Part shown: piece after piece, positions 1-8,975 of the stretch
How positions within the stretch are numbered: the first letter of the stretch is position 1
Layout: each line of letters opens with the position of its first letter
Assembly: GCA_017399445.1 (NCBI GenBank)
Contig: JAFQCM010000099.1
Location: 1-33,685, forward strand
DNA from: Lachnospiraceae bacterium
Lineage (GTDB): Bacteria; Bacillota; Clostridia; Lachnospirales; Lachnospiraceae
DNA: 33,685 bases
Reading direction: 5' to 3'
Translations under genes and position numbers: made by a program
The notes under the pieces: model-generated
Databases searched by the model: none
The model's input: only the letters and a program-made list of their open reading frames with translations
What the model was told of the DNA's origin: nothing

Positions 1-375
1 GAGCTGGGCACTCCGGATATGAAACTTCCAATCCAGTATGCTTTATATTATCCTGACCGGAAGTTTTTGGCAGGAGAGAGACTCGACTTTTCAAAGCTTG
101 CCAGCATGACTTTTGAAAAGCCGGATACAGAAACTTTTAGAGGATTGGTATTGGCAATAGAAGCCTCCAGGAAAGGTGGTTCTATGCCGACTGTATACAA
201 TGCAGCAAATGAACTGGCAGTAGCCAAATTCTTAGACCGAAAGATAAAGTATCTTGAAATTATAGATATCATAGAAACATGTATGGGCAGTCATAAAGTG
301 ATTAAAAATCCATCGATAGATGAGATTTTAGAAGTGGAAAAGGCTGTATATGAAATGATTGAAGGCAGGTGGTAA
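1..375 (+). CDS. dxr: 1-deoxy-D-xylulose 5-phosphate reductoisomerase, C-terminal part
   Basis: The window opens inside this gene; the reading frame is open from base 1 and gives 124 residues to the TAA stop. The first visible residues, ELGTPDMKLPIQYAL, match the conserved start of the DXR C-terminal domain, and PTVYNAANELAVAKFL is the typical helix segment that follows. The enzyme (known family) converts DXP to 2-C-methyl-D-erythritol 4-phosphate with NADPH in the cytoplasmic MEP isoprenoid pathway. The NADPH-binding and catalytic domains lie upstream of the window and cannot be judged. It is followed without gap by rseP and then ispG, a second MEP enzyme, a gene order common in Firmicutes. 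Only the 5' end is missing, because of the window edge. Confidence 0.95.
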   Translation, partial: ELGTPDMKLPIQYALYYPDRKFLAGERLDFSKLASMTFEKPDTETFRGLVLAIEASRKGGSMPTVYNAANELAVAKFLDRKIKYLEIIDIIETCMGSHKVIKNPSIDEILEVEKAVYEMIEGRW

Positions 376-376
376 A

Positions 377-1417
377 GTGAAAATAGTTTGGTCATTACTA
401 ATTTTTAGTGTTGTAGTTGTTATACACGAATTAGGACATTTTTTACTGGCAAAAAAGAATGGGATTTGTGTTACCCAGTTTTCCATTGGAATGGGTCCTA
501 AGCTTATTCATTATAAAAAAGGTGAAACAGAATATTGTATTAAGTTACTTCCTTTTGGTGGTTCCTGTATGATGTTAGGAGAAGATGGAGTTACAACAGA
601 AGATTATGATATGTCCAGATCTTTTCAGGAAAAGTCAGTATGGGCAAGAATTTCTGTAATTGCAGCAGGACCGGTTTTTAATTTTATTCTGGCATTTATA
701 TTCGCTATATTTTTAATTGGATTTATTGGATATGATGCACCAATTGTGGGAAAGGTAATAGAAAATTATCCAATGTCAGAGGCTGGAATTGAACCAGGGG
801 ATAAAATTGTAAAGTTAAATAATGAATCTGTGAAGATATATCGAGAAGTCAGCATGTTTATGCAGTTAAATGGTGGTGACTCGCTAGAACTTACTTATGA
901 AAGAGATGGAAAAAGAAATACAGTTACTATTACACCGAAATATGATGAAGAAGCGGGATATTATCTGATGGGGATGGTATCTGGTGAGCGAATTAAAGGA
1001 AATGCATTAGATACTATTAGATATAGCGTGTATGAAGTAAGATGGTGGATTAAATATGTATTTAAGAGCCTTGGTATGTTATTTACTGGTCAGGTAAAAG
1101 CAGATGAATTATCAGGACCGGTGGGGATTGTAAATGTCATTGGTGAAACTTATGAGGAAAGTAGCAAATTGGGAACTTTTACGGTGGTTATGAGTATGTT
1201 GAATTTCTCTATTTTGCTTAGTGCAAACTTAGGTGTAATGAATTTGCTTCCATTTCCCGCACTGGATGGTGGACGACTGGTGTTTTTGATTATTGAAGCT
1301 ATACGAGGAAAGAAAATACCACCAGAAAAAGAAGGGGTGGTACATTTTGTGGGAATTGTACTGTTAATGGCACTTATGGTATTTGTAATGATTAACGATA
1401 TTAGAAGAATTTTTTAG
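377..1417 (+). CDS. rseP: RIP metalloprotease (site-2 protease family)
   Basis: Intramembrane zinc protease of about 346 residues that cleaves membrane-bound substrates such as anti-sigma factors or signal peptide remnants (family knowledge). The zinc motif HELGH is at residues 17-21 in the first membrane helix, and the second active-site motif LDG is at about 296-298 in NLLPFPALDGGRLV. A PDZ domain lies between them (about 115-200, with EAGIEPGDKIVKLN). I chose the GTG at 377 because it places the start just before the first helix (KIVWSLLIF) and has an AGGTGG site directly upstream; an in-frame TTG at 359 would add six residues overlapping dxr. The start lies one base after the dxr stop, so the two are probably translationally coupled. 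Substrate unknown here. Confidence 0.95.
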   Translation: MKIVWSLLIFSVVVVIHELGHFLLAKKNGICVTQFSIGMGPKLIHYKKGETEYCIKLLPFGGSCMMLGEDGVTTEDYDMSRSFQEKSVWARISVIAAGPVFNFILAFIFAIFLIGFIGYDAPIVGKVIENYPMSEAGIEPGDKIVKLNNESVKIYREVSMFMQLNGGDSLELTYERDGKRNTVTITPKYDEEAGYYLMGMVSGERIKGNALDTIRYSVYEVRWWIKYVFKSLGMLFTGQVKADELSGPVGIVNVIGETYEESSKLGTFTVVMSMLNFSILLSANLGVMNLLPFPALDGGRLVFLIIEAIRGKKIPPEKEGVVHFVGIVLLMALMVFVMINDIRRIF

Positions 1418-1428
1418 AGGTTGATAAA

Positions 1429-2487
1429 ATGCATAGAGAACACACAAAGGTAATTCAAATAGGAAATAAGAAAATTGGCGGTGGTAATCCCATTTTAATT
1501 CAGTCTATGACAAACACAAAGACAGAAGATATAGAAGCAACCATAGCACAGATTCAGGCACTTACCAAAGCTGGTTGTGATATTATCCGGTGTGCAGTAC
1601 CAAATATGGAAGCTGCCAAGGCAATTGAAGAAATTAAAAAACAGATTTCGATTCCTTTGGTAGCGGATATTCATTTTGATTATAAACTTGCCATCGCCGC
1701 TATAGAGAATGGAGCTGATAAAATCCGAATTAATCCAGGTAATATTGGCTCTAAGGAAAATATAAAAGCAGTCGTAGAAAAGGCAAAGGAAAGAAATATT
1801 CCAATCCGGATTGGTGTAAACAGTGGGTCTTTAGAAAAAGAATATTTGGAAAAATACGGTCATGTAACAGCCAAGGGAATAGTAGAAAGCGCTTTGGATA
1901 AAGTGAAAATGATTGAGGAATTTGATTATGATAATATTGTAATCAGTATTAAATCTTCTAATGTTCCTATGTGTGTGGAAGCTCATGCAGAATTGGCAAA
2001 AGCAACTAATTATCCAATCCATATTGGAATTACGGAATCAGGTACTTTATTATCCGGAAATATAAAATCTTCCGTAGGTCTTGGAATTTTGTTATATCAG
2101 GGAATTGGAGATACTATGCGGGTTTCTTTGACTGGAAGTCCAATGGAGGAAATTAAAACTGCAAAACTGATTCTTCGTTCTTTGGGACTTAGAAAGGGTG
2201 GGATTGAAATTGTTTCTTGCCCTACCTGTGGAAGAACACAGATTGATTTAATTGGTCTTGCCAATGCAGTAGAAGAGATGACTGCAGATATTCCACTGGA
2301 TTTAAAAGTAGCAGTGATGGGCTGTGTAGTAAATGGTCCGGGGGAAGCCAAAGAAGCGGATATTGGAATTGCAGGAGGAAAAGGAGAAGGGCTGATTATT
2401 AAAAAAGGAGAAATTATCCGTAAGGTGAAAGAAGAAGAGCTTTTAGAAACTTTAAGACAGGAATTGTTAAACTGGGGGAAAGAATAA
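1429..2487 (+). CDS. ispG: 4-hydroxy-3-methylbut-2-en-1-yl diphosphate synthase
   Basis: IspG/GcpE reduces methylerythritol cyclodiphosphate to HMBPP using a 4Fe-4S cluster, the penultimate MEP-pathway step. The 352-residue protein is the normal bacterial length. The N-terminal TIM-barrel part carries IQSMTNTKTEDIEAT and RINPGNIG. The cluster ligands are visible as C264 and C267 in SCPTCGRTQ, C299 in GCVVNGPGE, and E306 as the expected fourth ligand. The ATG follows an AGAGG site that overlaps the rseP stop, and the stop overlaps the first base of polC (TAATG), so the genes are tightly coupled. Nothing unusual. Confidence 0.97.
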   Translation: MHREHTKVIQIGNKKIGGGNPILIQSMTNTKTEDIEATIAQIQALTKAGCDIIRCAVPNMEAAKAIEEIKKQISIPLVADIHFDYKLAIAAIENGADKIRINPGNIGSKENIKAVVEKAKERNIPIRIGVNSGSLEKEYLEKYGHVTAKGIVESALDKVKMIEEFDYDNIVISIKSSNVPMCVEAHAELAKATNYPIHIGITESGTLLSGNIKSSVGLGILLYQGIGDTMRVSLTGSPMEEIKTAKLILRSLGLRKGGIEIVSCPTCGRTQIDLIGLANAVEEMTADIPLDLKVAVMGCVVNGPGEAKEADIGIAGGKGEGLIIKKGEIIRKVKEEELLETLRQELLNWGKE

Positions 2488-5400
2488 TGGCAAATGCATT
2501 TTTTGAAGTGTTTCCCAAACTAAATATTTCTCAGGAATTACAGGACATCTTTGCAGAGGTGGTGGTAACGAAAGTTACTACCACCTCTACTCGTGATTTT
2601 ATTCGGGTTTATATAGAAAGTGAAAGACTTATTGAAAAAAGATATATCTTTGAAATGGAAGAGTCTATAGTGAATCAGCTATTTCGCCGGGGAAATGTGA
2701 GGGTAAAAATATATGAAAAATTTCAGCTTTCCAGTCAGTATACACCAGAAAATTTGCTGGCGGTTTATGGAGATAGTATTTTAAATGAATTAAAGGCATA
2801 CAGCCGAATGGAGTATCAGCTGTTTAAAAGTGCTTCCTGGAAAATGCTTGGAGAAAATATGATAGAATTTCAGGTGGAAGCTACTGTAATTACCAAAGAA
2901 AAGGCAGAAGAACTGGAACGAATTTTGGATAAAATTCTAAATGAACGTTGTGGATTGCAGGTAGAAGTGCGAATGCAGGTGACTGAAAAAGAAACATCCA
3001 CATCCAAAGAGGAAGATGATTTAAGGATTTCTATGGAAATTCAACGAATTATCAACAATTCTGCTCTTGGAAATAAAAGAGAGGGTGGAAGAGTACAGGA
3101 AGAATTTATATCAAACAATAAAGCACCAGAAGAAATTTCCGTCAAGGCGGAAAAAAAGTCAGAAGCAGAGAAGAAAATAGAAGACAAACCGGCAAAAAAG
3201 GAATTCTCCAAAGAAGCAAGAAAGCCATTTGGAAGGGGGAATTCTTATGGTGGATATGGGAAAAAGGACGAAGATCCAGATGTTGTATATGGACGAAACA
3301 TGTTTGAAGAAGAATGTGTGGAAATCAAAAGTATTGACGGTGAAATTGGTGAAGTTGTTATAAGAGGAAAGGTACTAGAAGTAAATGAACGACCTATCCG
3401 AAATGAAAAAACAATTCTTTCTTTCAGCATTACCGACTTTACAGATACTATTATGATAAAAATGTTTACCAAAAATGAGCAGTTAGATGAAATTAAGGAA
3501 GGTGTAAAAAAAGGCGCATTCTTAAAGGTAAAGGGTGTTACCACCATTGACCGTTTTGATAGTGAACTTACCATAGCATCGGTAGTGGGAATTAAGAAAA
3601 TTGGAGATTTTACTGTATCCAGAGAAGATAATGCTTTGGAAAAAAGAGTGGAACTTCATTGTCACACCAAAATGAGTGATATGGATGGTGTTTCCGATGT
3701 GAAAGATATTATCAAACGTGCCATGAAATGGGGACATAAAGCAATTGCCATTACGGATCATGGAGTGGTACAGGCATTCCCAGAAGCAAATCATGCGGTT
3801 CCATCGGATAGTGACTTTAAGGTGATTTATGGGGTAGAAGCCTATTTAGTAGATGATTTAAAGGAAATTGTAGAAGGCTCTGAAAATCAAAGTCTTTATG
3901 GAAAATTTGTAGTATTTGATTTGGAAACCACCGGTTTTTCCCCGGATAAAAACAAGATTATTGAAATTGGTGCAGTATTAGTAGAAAATGGGAATATTGT
4001 AGACCGATTCAGTAGTTTTGTCAATCCAAAAGAACCGATTCCATTTAAAATTGAAAAGCTTACAGGAATTAGTGATAATATGGTAATTGATGCACCAGAA
4101 ATAGAGAAAATACTTCCAAAGTTTTTGAAATTCTGTGAAGGTGCAGTTATGGTTGCTCACAACGCTTCCTTTGATATGAGCTTTATTAAGAAAAATTGCG
4201 AGAATCTGGGAATGGAACAAAAATTTACCAGTATTGATACCGTAGCTTTATCAAGAATGCTACTGCCATCTCTAAATAAATTTACATTGGATTCGGTAGC
4301 AAAGGTGTTAGGTGTTTCTTTGGAAAATCATCATAGAGCTGTAGATGATGCAGAAGCTACCGCCCATATTTTTGTGAAATTTATTCCAATGTTAGAAGAG
4401 AGAGATGTAAAAGGCTTGGATGATATTAATCACATTTCCATTCTTTCCGAGAAGAAAGTGAAAAAACTTCCTTATTATCATGCCATTATTCTGGCTACCA
4501 ATGATGTGGGGAGAGTAAATTTGTATCGATTGATTTCCTATTCTCATTTAAATTACTTTAACCGAAAACCAAGAATTCCAAAGTCAGTGTATTTAAAATA
4601 TAAGGAAGGTCTGATGATTGGTTCTGCCTGTGAGGCAGGAGAACTTTATAAGGCAGTGGCGGGAGGAAGACCGGCAGAAGAAATTGCAAGACTGGTAGAA
4701 TTTTATGATTATTTGGAAATTCAGCCAATTGGTAATAATATGTTTATGCTAGATAGTGACAGGGAGCCAGTAGATTCGGTAGAGGAATTAATGGATATTA
4801 ATCGAAAAATTGTAAAACTTGGTGAAGATTTTAACAAACTGGTAGTTGCTACCTGTGACGTACATTTCTTAGATCCGGAAGATGAAGTATATCGCCGTAT
4901 TATTATGGCTGGAAATGGATTTAAAGATGCAGATAATCAAGCTCCATTATTTTTACGAACTACAGAGGAAATGCTAAATGAGTTTTTATACCTGGGAGAA
5001 GAAAAAGCAAAAGAAATCGTCATTACCAATACAAATAAAATTGCTGACATGTGTGAAAAAATTTCTCCGGTAAGACCAGACAAATGTCCACCGGTAATCC
5101 CGGATTCCGATAAAATGCTTCGTAATATCTGTTATGAAAAGGCTACAGAAATTTATGGAGAAAATTTACCAGAAATTGTACAGGAACGATTGGAGCGAGA
5201 GCTGAATTCTATTATAAGTAATGGATTCGCTGTGATGTATATTATTGCACAGAAATTGGTGTGGAAGTCAAATGAAGATGGTTATCTGGTAGGTTCTAGA
5301 GGTTCGGTAGGTTCTTCCTTTGTTGCTACTATGTCGGGGATTACAGAAGTAAATCCTCTGCCACCCCATTATGTATGTCCAAAGTGTCATTATAGTGATT

Positions 5401-6980
5401 TTGATTCAGAGGAAGTAAAGAAGTACGCAGGAGCGGCTGGGTGTGATATGCCCGATAAAAAATGCCCAAAATGTGGAGAACCATTAGCAAAGGATGGATT
5501 CGATATTCCTTTCGAAACCTTCTTAGGTTTTAAAGGAAATAAGGAACCGGATATTGACTTAAACTTTTCCGGAGATTATCAGGGGAAGGCACACCGTTAT
5601 ACCGAAGTTATTTTCGGGGAAGGGCAAACGTTCCGAGCAGGAACCATTGGTACCCTGGCAGATAAAACTGCTTTCGGATATGTAAAAAATTATTACGAAG
5701 AACGAGGACAGCATAAGAGAAATTGTGAGATATCAAGAATTGTAGAAGGTTGTACCGGCATTCGGCGAACTACTGGACAGCATCCGGGAGGAATTATTGT
5801 TTTACCTTTGGGGGAAGAAATTTATTCCTTTACACCAGTGCAGCATCCGGCAAACGATATGACTACAGATATTATTACCACACATTTCGATTACCATTCC
5901 ATTGACCATAACCTTTTGAAGTTAGATATTCTAGGACACGACGATCCTACTATGATAAGAATGTTAGAAGATTTGACGGGGATTGATGCAAAGAAAATTC
6001 CATTGGATGATCCAAATGTAATGTCTTTATTCCAAAATACCAAAGCATTAAAGATTTCACCGGAAGATATTGGGGGATGTCCGTTAGGCTCCCTTGGGAT
6101 TCCGGAATTTGGTACAGATTTTGTTATTCAGATGCTTGTAGATACGAAACCTAAAAGTTTTTCTGATTTAGTGCGTATTTCCGGCCTTTCCCATGGTACT
6201 GATGTATGGCTTGGGAACGCTCAGACCCTGATTGAAGAAGGGAAAGCAACTATTTCTACAGCAATTTGTACCCGAGATGATATTATGACTTTCTTAATTT
6301 ATCAGGGAGTAGAAAGTGAGTTGTCATTTACTATAATGGAAAGTGTCCGTAAAGGAAAGGGATTGAAGTCGGAATGGGAAGAAGCTATGACAGAAAAAGG
6401 GGTACCGGATTGGTATATCTGGTCTTGTAAAAAGATTAAATACATGTTCCCGAAAGCCCATGCAGTAGCATATGTTACTATGGCATGGAGGATTGCCTAT
6501 TGTAAGATTTTTTATCCATTAGCTTATTATACTGCTTTCTTTAGTATTAGAGCTACAGCATTTAGTTATGAATTAATGTGTCAGGGAAAGGATAAATTGA
6601 ATTATTATATTGATGATTATAATAAGCGAAAAGATACGCTTTCAAAAAAAGAACAGGATACTTTGAAAGATATGAAAATTGTGCAGGAAATGTATGCAAG
6701 AGGATTTGAATTTCATCCTATGGATATATACAAAGCAAAGGCGAGAATTTTCCAGATCATTGATGGAAAGTTGATGCCAGCATTAAGTACCATTGAAGGT
6801 TTGGGAGACAAAGCGGCAGATGCAGTGGAAGAAGCTGCGAAACAAGGTCCGTTTTTATCCCGGGATGATTTTAGACAAAGAACAAAGGTAAGTAAAACGG
6901 TAATTGACCTTATGGCAGACCTGGGGATATTATCAGGCCTGCCGGAAACCAATCAGCTTTCCTTATTTGATGTAATTTAA
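2487..6980 (+). CDS. polC: DNA polymerase III alpha subunit, Gram-positive PolC type
   Basis: Replicative polymerase with built-in 3'-5' proofreading, 1497 residues. Order of parts: N-terminal domain, a Lys/Glu-rich linker (about 170-265), an OB-fold region, PHP domain beginning near 388 (ELHCHTKMSDMDG), a DEDDh exonuclease inserted in the PHP domain (about 473-640; FDLETTGF, HNASFD, HRAVDDA), then the polymerase core. A zinc-binding segment with CPKC repeats lies at about 963-994, and the catalytic aspartates are in PDIDLNFSGD near 1020. HHH-type helix-hairpin segments near the C-terminus (EGLGDKAADAVEEAAK) contact DNA. It ends LSLFDVI, resembling a sliding-clamp-binding tail. The length is slightly above the usual roughly 1440, explained by the charged linker. 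Start overlaps the ispG stop. A strong hairpin lies within codons 23-34. Confidence 0.98.
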   Translation: MANAFFEVFPKLNISQELQDIFAEVVVTKVTTTSTRDFIRVYIESERLIEKRYIFEMEESIVNQLFRRGNVRVKIYEKFQLSSQYTPENLLAVYGDSILNELKAYSRMEYQLFKSASWKMLGENMIEFQVEATVITKEKAEELERILDKILNERCGLQVEVRMQVTEKETSTSKEEDDLRISMEIQRIINNSALGNKREGGRVQEEFISNNKAPEEISVKAEKKSEAEKKIEDKPAKKEFSKEARKPFGRGNSYGGYGKKDEDPDVVYGRNMFEEECVEIKSIDGEIGEVVIRGKVLEVNERPIRNEKTILSFSITDFTDTIMIKMFTKNEQLDEIKEGVKKGAFLKVKGVTTIDRFDSELTIASVVGIKKIGDFTVSREDNALEKRVELHCHTKMSDMDGVSDVKDIIKRAMKWGHKAIAITDHGVVQAFPEANHAVPSDSDFKVIYGVEAYLVDDLKEIVEGSENQSLYGKFVVFDLETTGFSPDKNKIIEIGAVLVENGNIVDRFSSFVNPKEPIPFKIEKLTGISDNMVIDAPEIEKILPKFLKFCEGAVMVAHNASFDMSFIKKNCENLGMEQKFTSIDTVALSRMLLPSLNKFTLDSVAKVLGVSLENHHRAVDDAEATAHIFVKFIPMLEERDVKGLDDINHISILSEKKVKKLPYYHAIILATNDVGRVNLYRLISYSHLNYFNRKPRIPKSVYLKYKEGLMIGSACEAGELYKAVAGGRPAEEIARLVEFYDYLEIQPIGNNMFMLDSDREPVDSVEELMDINRKIVKLGEDFNKLVVATCDVHFLDPEDEVYRRIIMAGNGFKDADNQAPLFLRTTEEMLNEFLYLGEEKAKEIVITNTNKIADMCEKISPVRPDKCPPVIPDSDKMLRNICYEKATEIYGENLPEIVQERLERELNSIISNGFAVMYIIAQKLVWKSNEDGYLVGSRGSVGSSFVATMSGITEVNPLPPHYVCPKCHYSDFDSEEVKKYAGAAGCDMPDKKCPKCGEPLAKDGFDIPFETFLGFKGNKEPDIDLNFSGDYQGKAHRYTEVIFGEGQTFRAGTIGTLADKTAFGYVKNYYEERGQHKRNCEISRIVEGCTGIRRTTGQHPGGIIVLPLGEEIYSFTPVQHPANDMTTDIITTHFDYHSIDHNLLKLDILGHDDPTMIRMLEDLTGIDAKKIPLDDPNVMSLFQNTKALKISPEDIGGCPLGSLGIPEFGTDFVIQMLVDTKPKSFSDLVRISGLSHGTDVWLGNAQTLIEEGKATISTAICTRDDIMTFLIYQGVESELSFTIMESVRKGKGLKSEWEEAMTEKGVPDWYIWSCKKIKYMFPKAHAVAYVTMAWRIAYCKIFYPLAYYTAFFSIRATAFSYELMCQGKDKLNYYIDDYNKRKDTLSKKEQDTLKDMKIVQEMYARGFEFHPMDIYKAKARIFQIIDGKLMPALSTIEGLGDKAADAVEEAAKQGPFLSRDDFRQRTKVSKTVIDLMADLGILSGLPETNQLSLFDVI
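2555..2588 (+). other. 15-bp hairpin with GAAA loop inside polC
   Basis: Left arm 2555-2569 (AGAGGTGGTGGTAAC) and right arm 2574-2588 (GTTACTACCACCTCT) are complementary over 15 positions with one G-U pair, closed by a GAAA tetraloop at 2570-2573. No T-run follows, so it does not look like an intrinsic terminator. It sits about 70 bases into the coding sequence. Function not known. Confidence 0.75.
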
Positions 6981-6994
6981 GTTTTAGATAAAGT

Positions 6995-8185
6995 TTAAAA
7001 TTCTCCAGTTAAGTACTGGATTGCACTCATGGCGTAGATGCCGGCACCGAGAGATAAGGTGTCGGTGTCTATTTTAAATTTAGGACTGTGTAAAGGATAA
7101 ATAGTATCCTTAGATTCATTATAATTTCCAAGCCAGAAAAAATAAGAAGGAGCATATTCTGAAAAGGTACTAAAGTCATCTCCAGCAGTGGAAGGAATAG
7201 GAGAAACATAAGGAATTCCTAATAAATCAGCAGAAGTTGTGGCACAGTTATGGAGAAATTCATCATTTAATACTGCACTATGTAAAATAGTATAATCAAT
7301 ATCTGCCTGTACCTGATAAGCAGCAGCAATAGTTGTTACGATTTCACGAAAACGTGTTTCTATCAGATGTTCCATTTCTTTACTATAACAACGACAGGTG
7401 CCGGCCATTTCAACCATTTCCGGATTCACATTAAAAGTAAGTCCTTCTCCTGCATGAATACTGCAAATGGAAACTACGCTTGCCTCAGTAGGTGGAACAT
7501 TACGGCTGGTAATGGTTTGCAATCCTTGAATGATAGCAGAAGCAGCTACAATGGAATCTATATTGGACTCTGGAATAGCACCATGTCCTCCTTTTCCTGT
7601 GAGAGTGATTTTAAACTTATGAACGGCTGCCATAATACCACCGGTTTTTAATCCTAAGTACCCACTGTTTACGGTAGGAGCATTATGAAGTCCGAAAATA
7701 GCATCTACTTTAGGGTTTTCCATACAACCTTTTTCGGCGAATAAAATGGCTCCACCAGCCCCTTCTTCACCGGGTTGAAAAATGAATTTTATGGTACCGG
7801 GGATTTGGTCTTTATATTTGCTTAAAATTATAGCAGCACCTAAAAGACTGGTAATATGGCAATCATGCCCACAGGTATGGGAGATGCCTTCCGATAGAGA
7901 AGGTGTCTTACAGCTTCCGGTCTCTGTAATTGGAAGTCCATCAATATCGGCGCGTAGGGCAACACATTTACCTTGGGAACTTCCACGAAGGATACCAATA
8001 ACCCCGGTATCACAGCTTATTGGCTGAATTTCTAAACCTATAGATAATAATATATTTTTTATATATTCTGTGGTGTTGTATTCTTTTAAACTAAGTTCTG
8101 GATGTTGGTGCAGATAAGAAAAGTGGGTAAAAAGCTCAGGTGCTATTTCTTTTAAAGCTATTTTAATATCTTCTGCATGTATCAT
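6995..8185 (-). CDS. M20 family amidohydrolase (N-acyl amino acid / hippurate hydrolase type)
   Basis: Cytoplasmic metallopeptidase-family enzyme of 396 residues that hydrolyses the amide bond of N-acyl amino acids or related conjugates; the natural substrate cannot be read from the sequence. Metal-site motifs of the M20D group are present: ALRADIDGLP (about 75-85), HTCGHDCH (about 103-110), QPGEEGAGGA (about 137-146), GLHNAP, and the C-terminal PLHSPKF histidine. The start at 8185 has a strong AAGGAGG five bases upstream; an in-frame ATG further upstream (8257) would add a 24-residue hydrophobic stretch without a ribosome site and is rejected. It converges on polC with only 14 bases between stops and is divergent from a TetR regulator, which is a natural candidate to control it. 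Confidence 0.9.
   Translation of the reverse strand: MIHAEDIKIALKEIAPELFTHFSYLHQHPELSLKEYNTTEYIKNILLSIGLEIQPISCDTGVIGILRGSSQGKCVALRADIDGLPITETGSCKTPSLSEGISHTCGHDCHITSLLGAAIILSKYKDQIPGTIKFIFQPGEEGAGGAILFAEKGCMENPKVDAIFGLHNAPTVNSGYLGLKTGGIMAAVHKFKITLTGKGGHGAIPESNIDSIVAASAIIQGLQTITSRNVPPTEASVVSICSIHAGEGLTFNVNPEMVEMAGTCRCYSKEMEHLIETRFREIVTTIAAAYQVQADIDYTILHSAVLNDEFLHNCATTSADLLGIPYVSPIPSTAGDDFSTFSEYAPSYFFWLGNYNESKDTIYPLHSPKFKIDTDTLSLGAGIYAMSAIQYLTGEF
7041..7065 (+). terminator. possible polC terminator inside the convergent gene
   Basis: On the plus strand CCGGCACC (7041-7048) can pair with GGTGTCGG (7058-7065) through a nine-base loop, followed a few bases later by TATTTT. It lies in the 3' end of the opposite-strand amidohydrolase. 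There is no hairpin in the 14-base gap between the convergent genes, so this is the nearest candidate. The T-run is displaced, so the call is weak. Confidence 0.3.
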
Positions 8186-8249
8186 GATATGCCTCCTTGT
8201 AAAACAAAAATAATTATAGAAAAAAAACAAAAAAGGGTGTAATATAATA

Positions 8250-8282
8250 TTCATCACATGAAATGAATTATATCATATATGA
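8250..8282. promoter_or_regulatory. candidate TetR operator palindromes
   Basis: Two short palindromes lie between the divergent amidohydrolase and TetR genes: TTCAT-CAC-ATGAA at 8250-8262 and TCATATATGA at 8273-8282. A minus-strand TATAAT-like box (8212-8217 on the plus strand read in reverse) lies downstream on the amidohydrolase side. TetR regulators commonly bind palindromes in such divergent gaps; assignment here is inferred from position only. Confidence 0.35.
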
Positions 8283-8322
8283 GGATAAATGGGGAAAAAT
8301 TATGGTACAGGAGTAACGCTAT

Positions 8323-8889
8323 ATGAATTTAAACGAACAAATTATTAATACTACCATAGAATTATTTAATGAGTATGGTTATAAATTTCGGATTGATGAT
8401 ATTACCAATAAGTTGTTTATTAGTAAGAAAACCATATACAATATATTTGGGGATAAAGAACAACTTTTCATGGAATTATTAAAATATTGTGGAACAGCGG
8501 CGAAAAAAGAACAGGAACAGATTGTGCAAAATAAAGAGCTGGATTACCCAGATAAAGTAAGACATGTATTAGCTTTATGGCCAGATCGGTTTCGCCGGTT
8601 AAATCAGAAACAATTAATTGCATTAAAATTAAATTCTCCTAAAATGGCAAAAAAAGTAGGAGAGTATTATAAAAAAGAATGGGAAATGGTAGAAGAAATT
8701 TTAACAGAATCCATGCTTAGGGGAAGCATTATTCGGATGCCTACAAAGCTGATTCGAAGTATGCTGGAAGGAACTTTGGAAAACTTTGTTTTAAATAGTA
8801 ATGATTCAAACAATGCAATTTCATATGAAGATGCGAAAAAAGATACTATTAGAGTAATTATGAATGGAATTGAATTAATAGAATATTAA
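8323..8889 (+). CDS. TetR/AcrR family transcriptional regulator
   Basis: A 188-residue protein with the N-terminal helix-turn-helix of the family: helices around residues 3-50, including IDDITNKLFISKKTIYNIF, where KKTIYNIFGDKEQLF is the usual recognition helix and following linker. The C-terminal ligand-binding part (about 60-188) is not recognisable to a subfamily. An AGGAG site lies about ten bases upstream of the ATG. It is divergent from the M20 amidohydrolase with a 137-base gap containing palindromes, which suggests it represses that gene and perhaps itself. The ligand is unknown. Confidence 0.85.
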   Translation: MNLNEQIINTTIELFNEYGYKFRIDDITNKLFISKKTIYNIFGDKEQLFMELLKYCGTAAKKEQEQIVQNKELDYPDKVRHVLALWPDRFRRLNQKQLIALKLNSPKMAKKVGEYYKKEWEMVEEILTESMLRGSIIRMPTKLIRSMLEGTLENFVLNSNDSNNAISYEDAKKDTIRVIMNGIELIEY

Positions 8890-8926
8890 TAGTATTAGGA
8901 TAAGAACAGGAAGGTTGTAAAAGAAG

Positions 8927-8971
8927 AGAACCTGCAGATTTTCAAATTATAAATCTGCAGGTTCTTTTTTT
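8927..8971. terminator. bidirectional intrinsic terminator
   Basis: A perfect 15-bp stem, AGAACCTGCAGATTT (8927-8941) with AAATCTGCAGGTTCT (8951-8965), a nine-base loop and a run of T to 8971. On the minus strand the stem is followed by CTTCTTTT. It serves the TetR gene and the converging lytic transglycosylase gene. Confidence 0.93.
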
Positions 8972-8975
8972 ACAA

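Noticed and set aside
7367..8027. Plus-strand frames opposite the amidohydrolase
   Set aside because: They are shadows of a well-supported minus-strand gene with catalytic motifs and a strong ribosome site.
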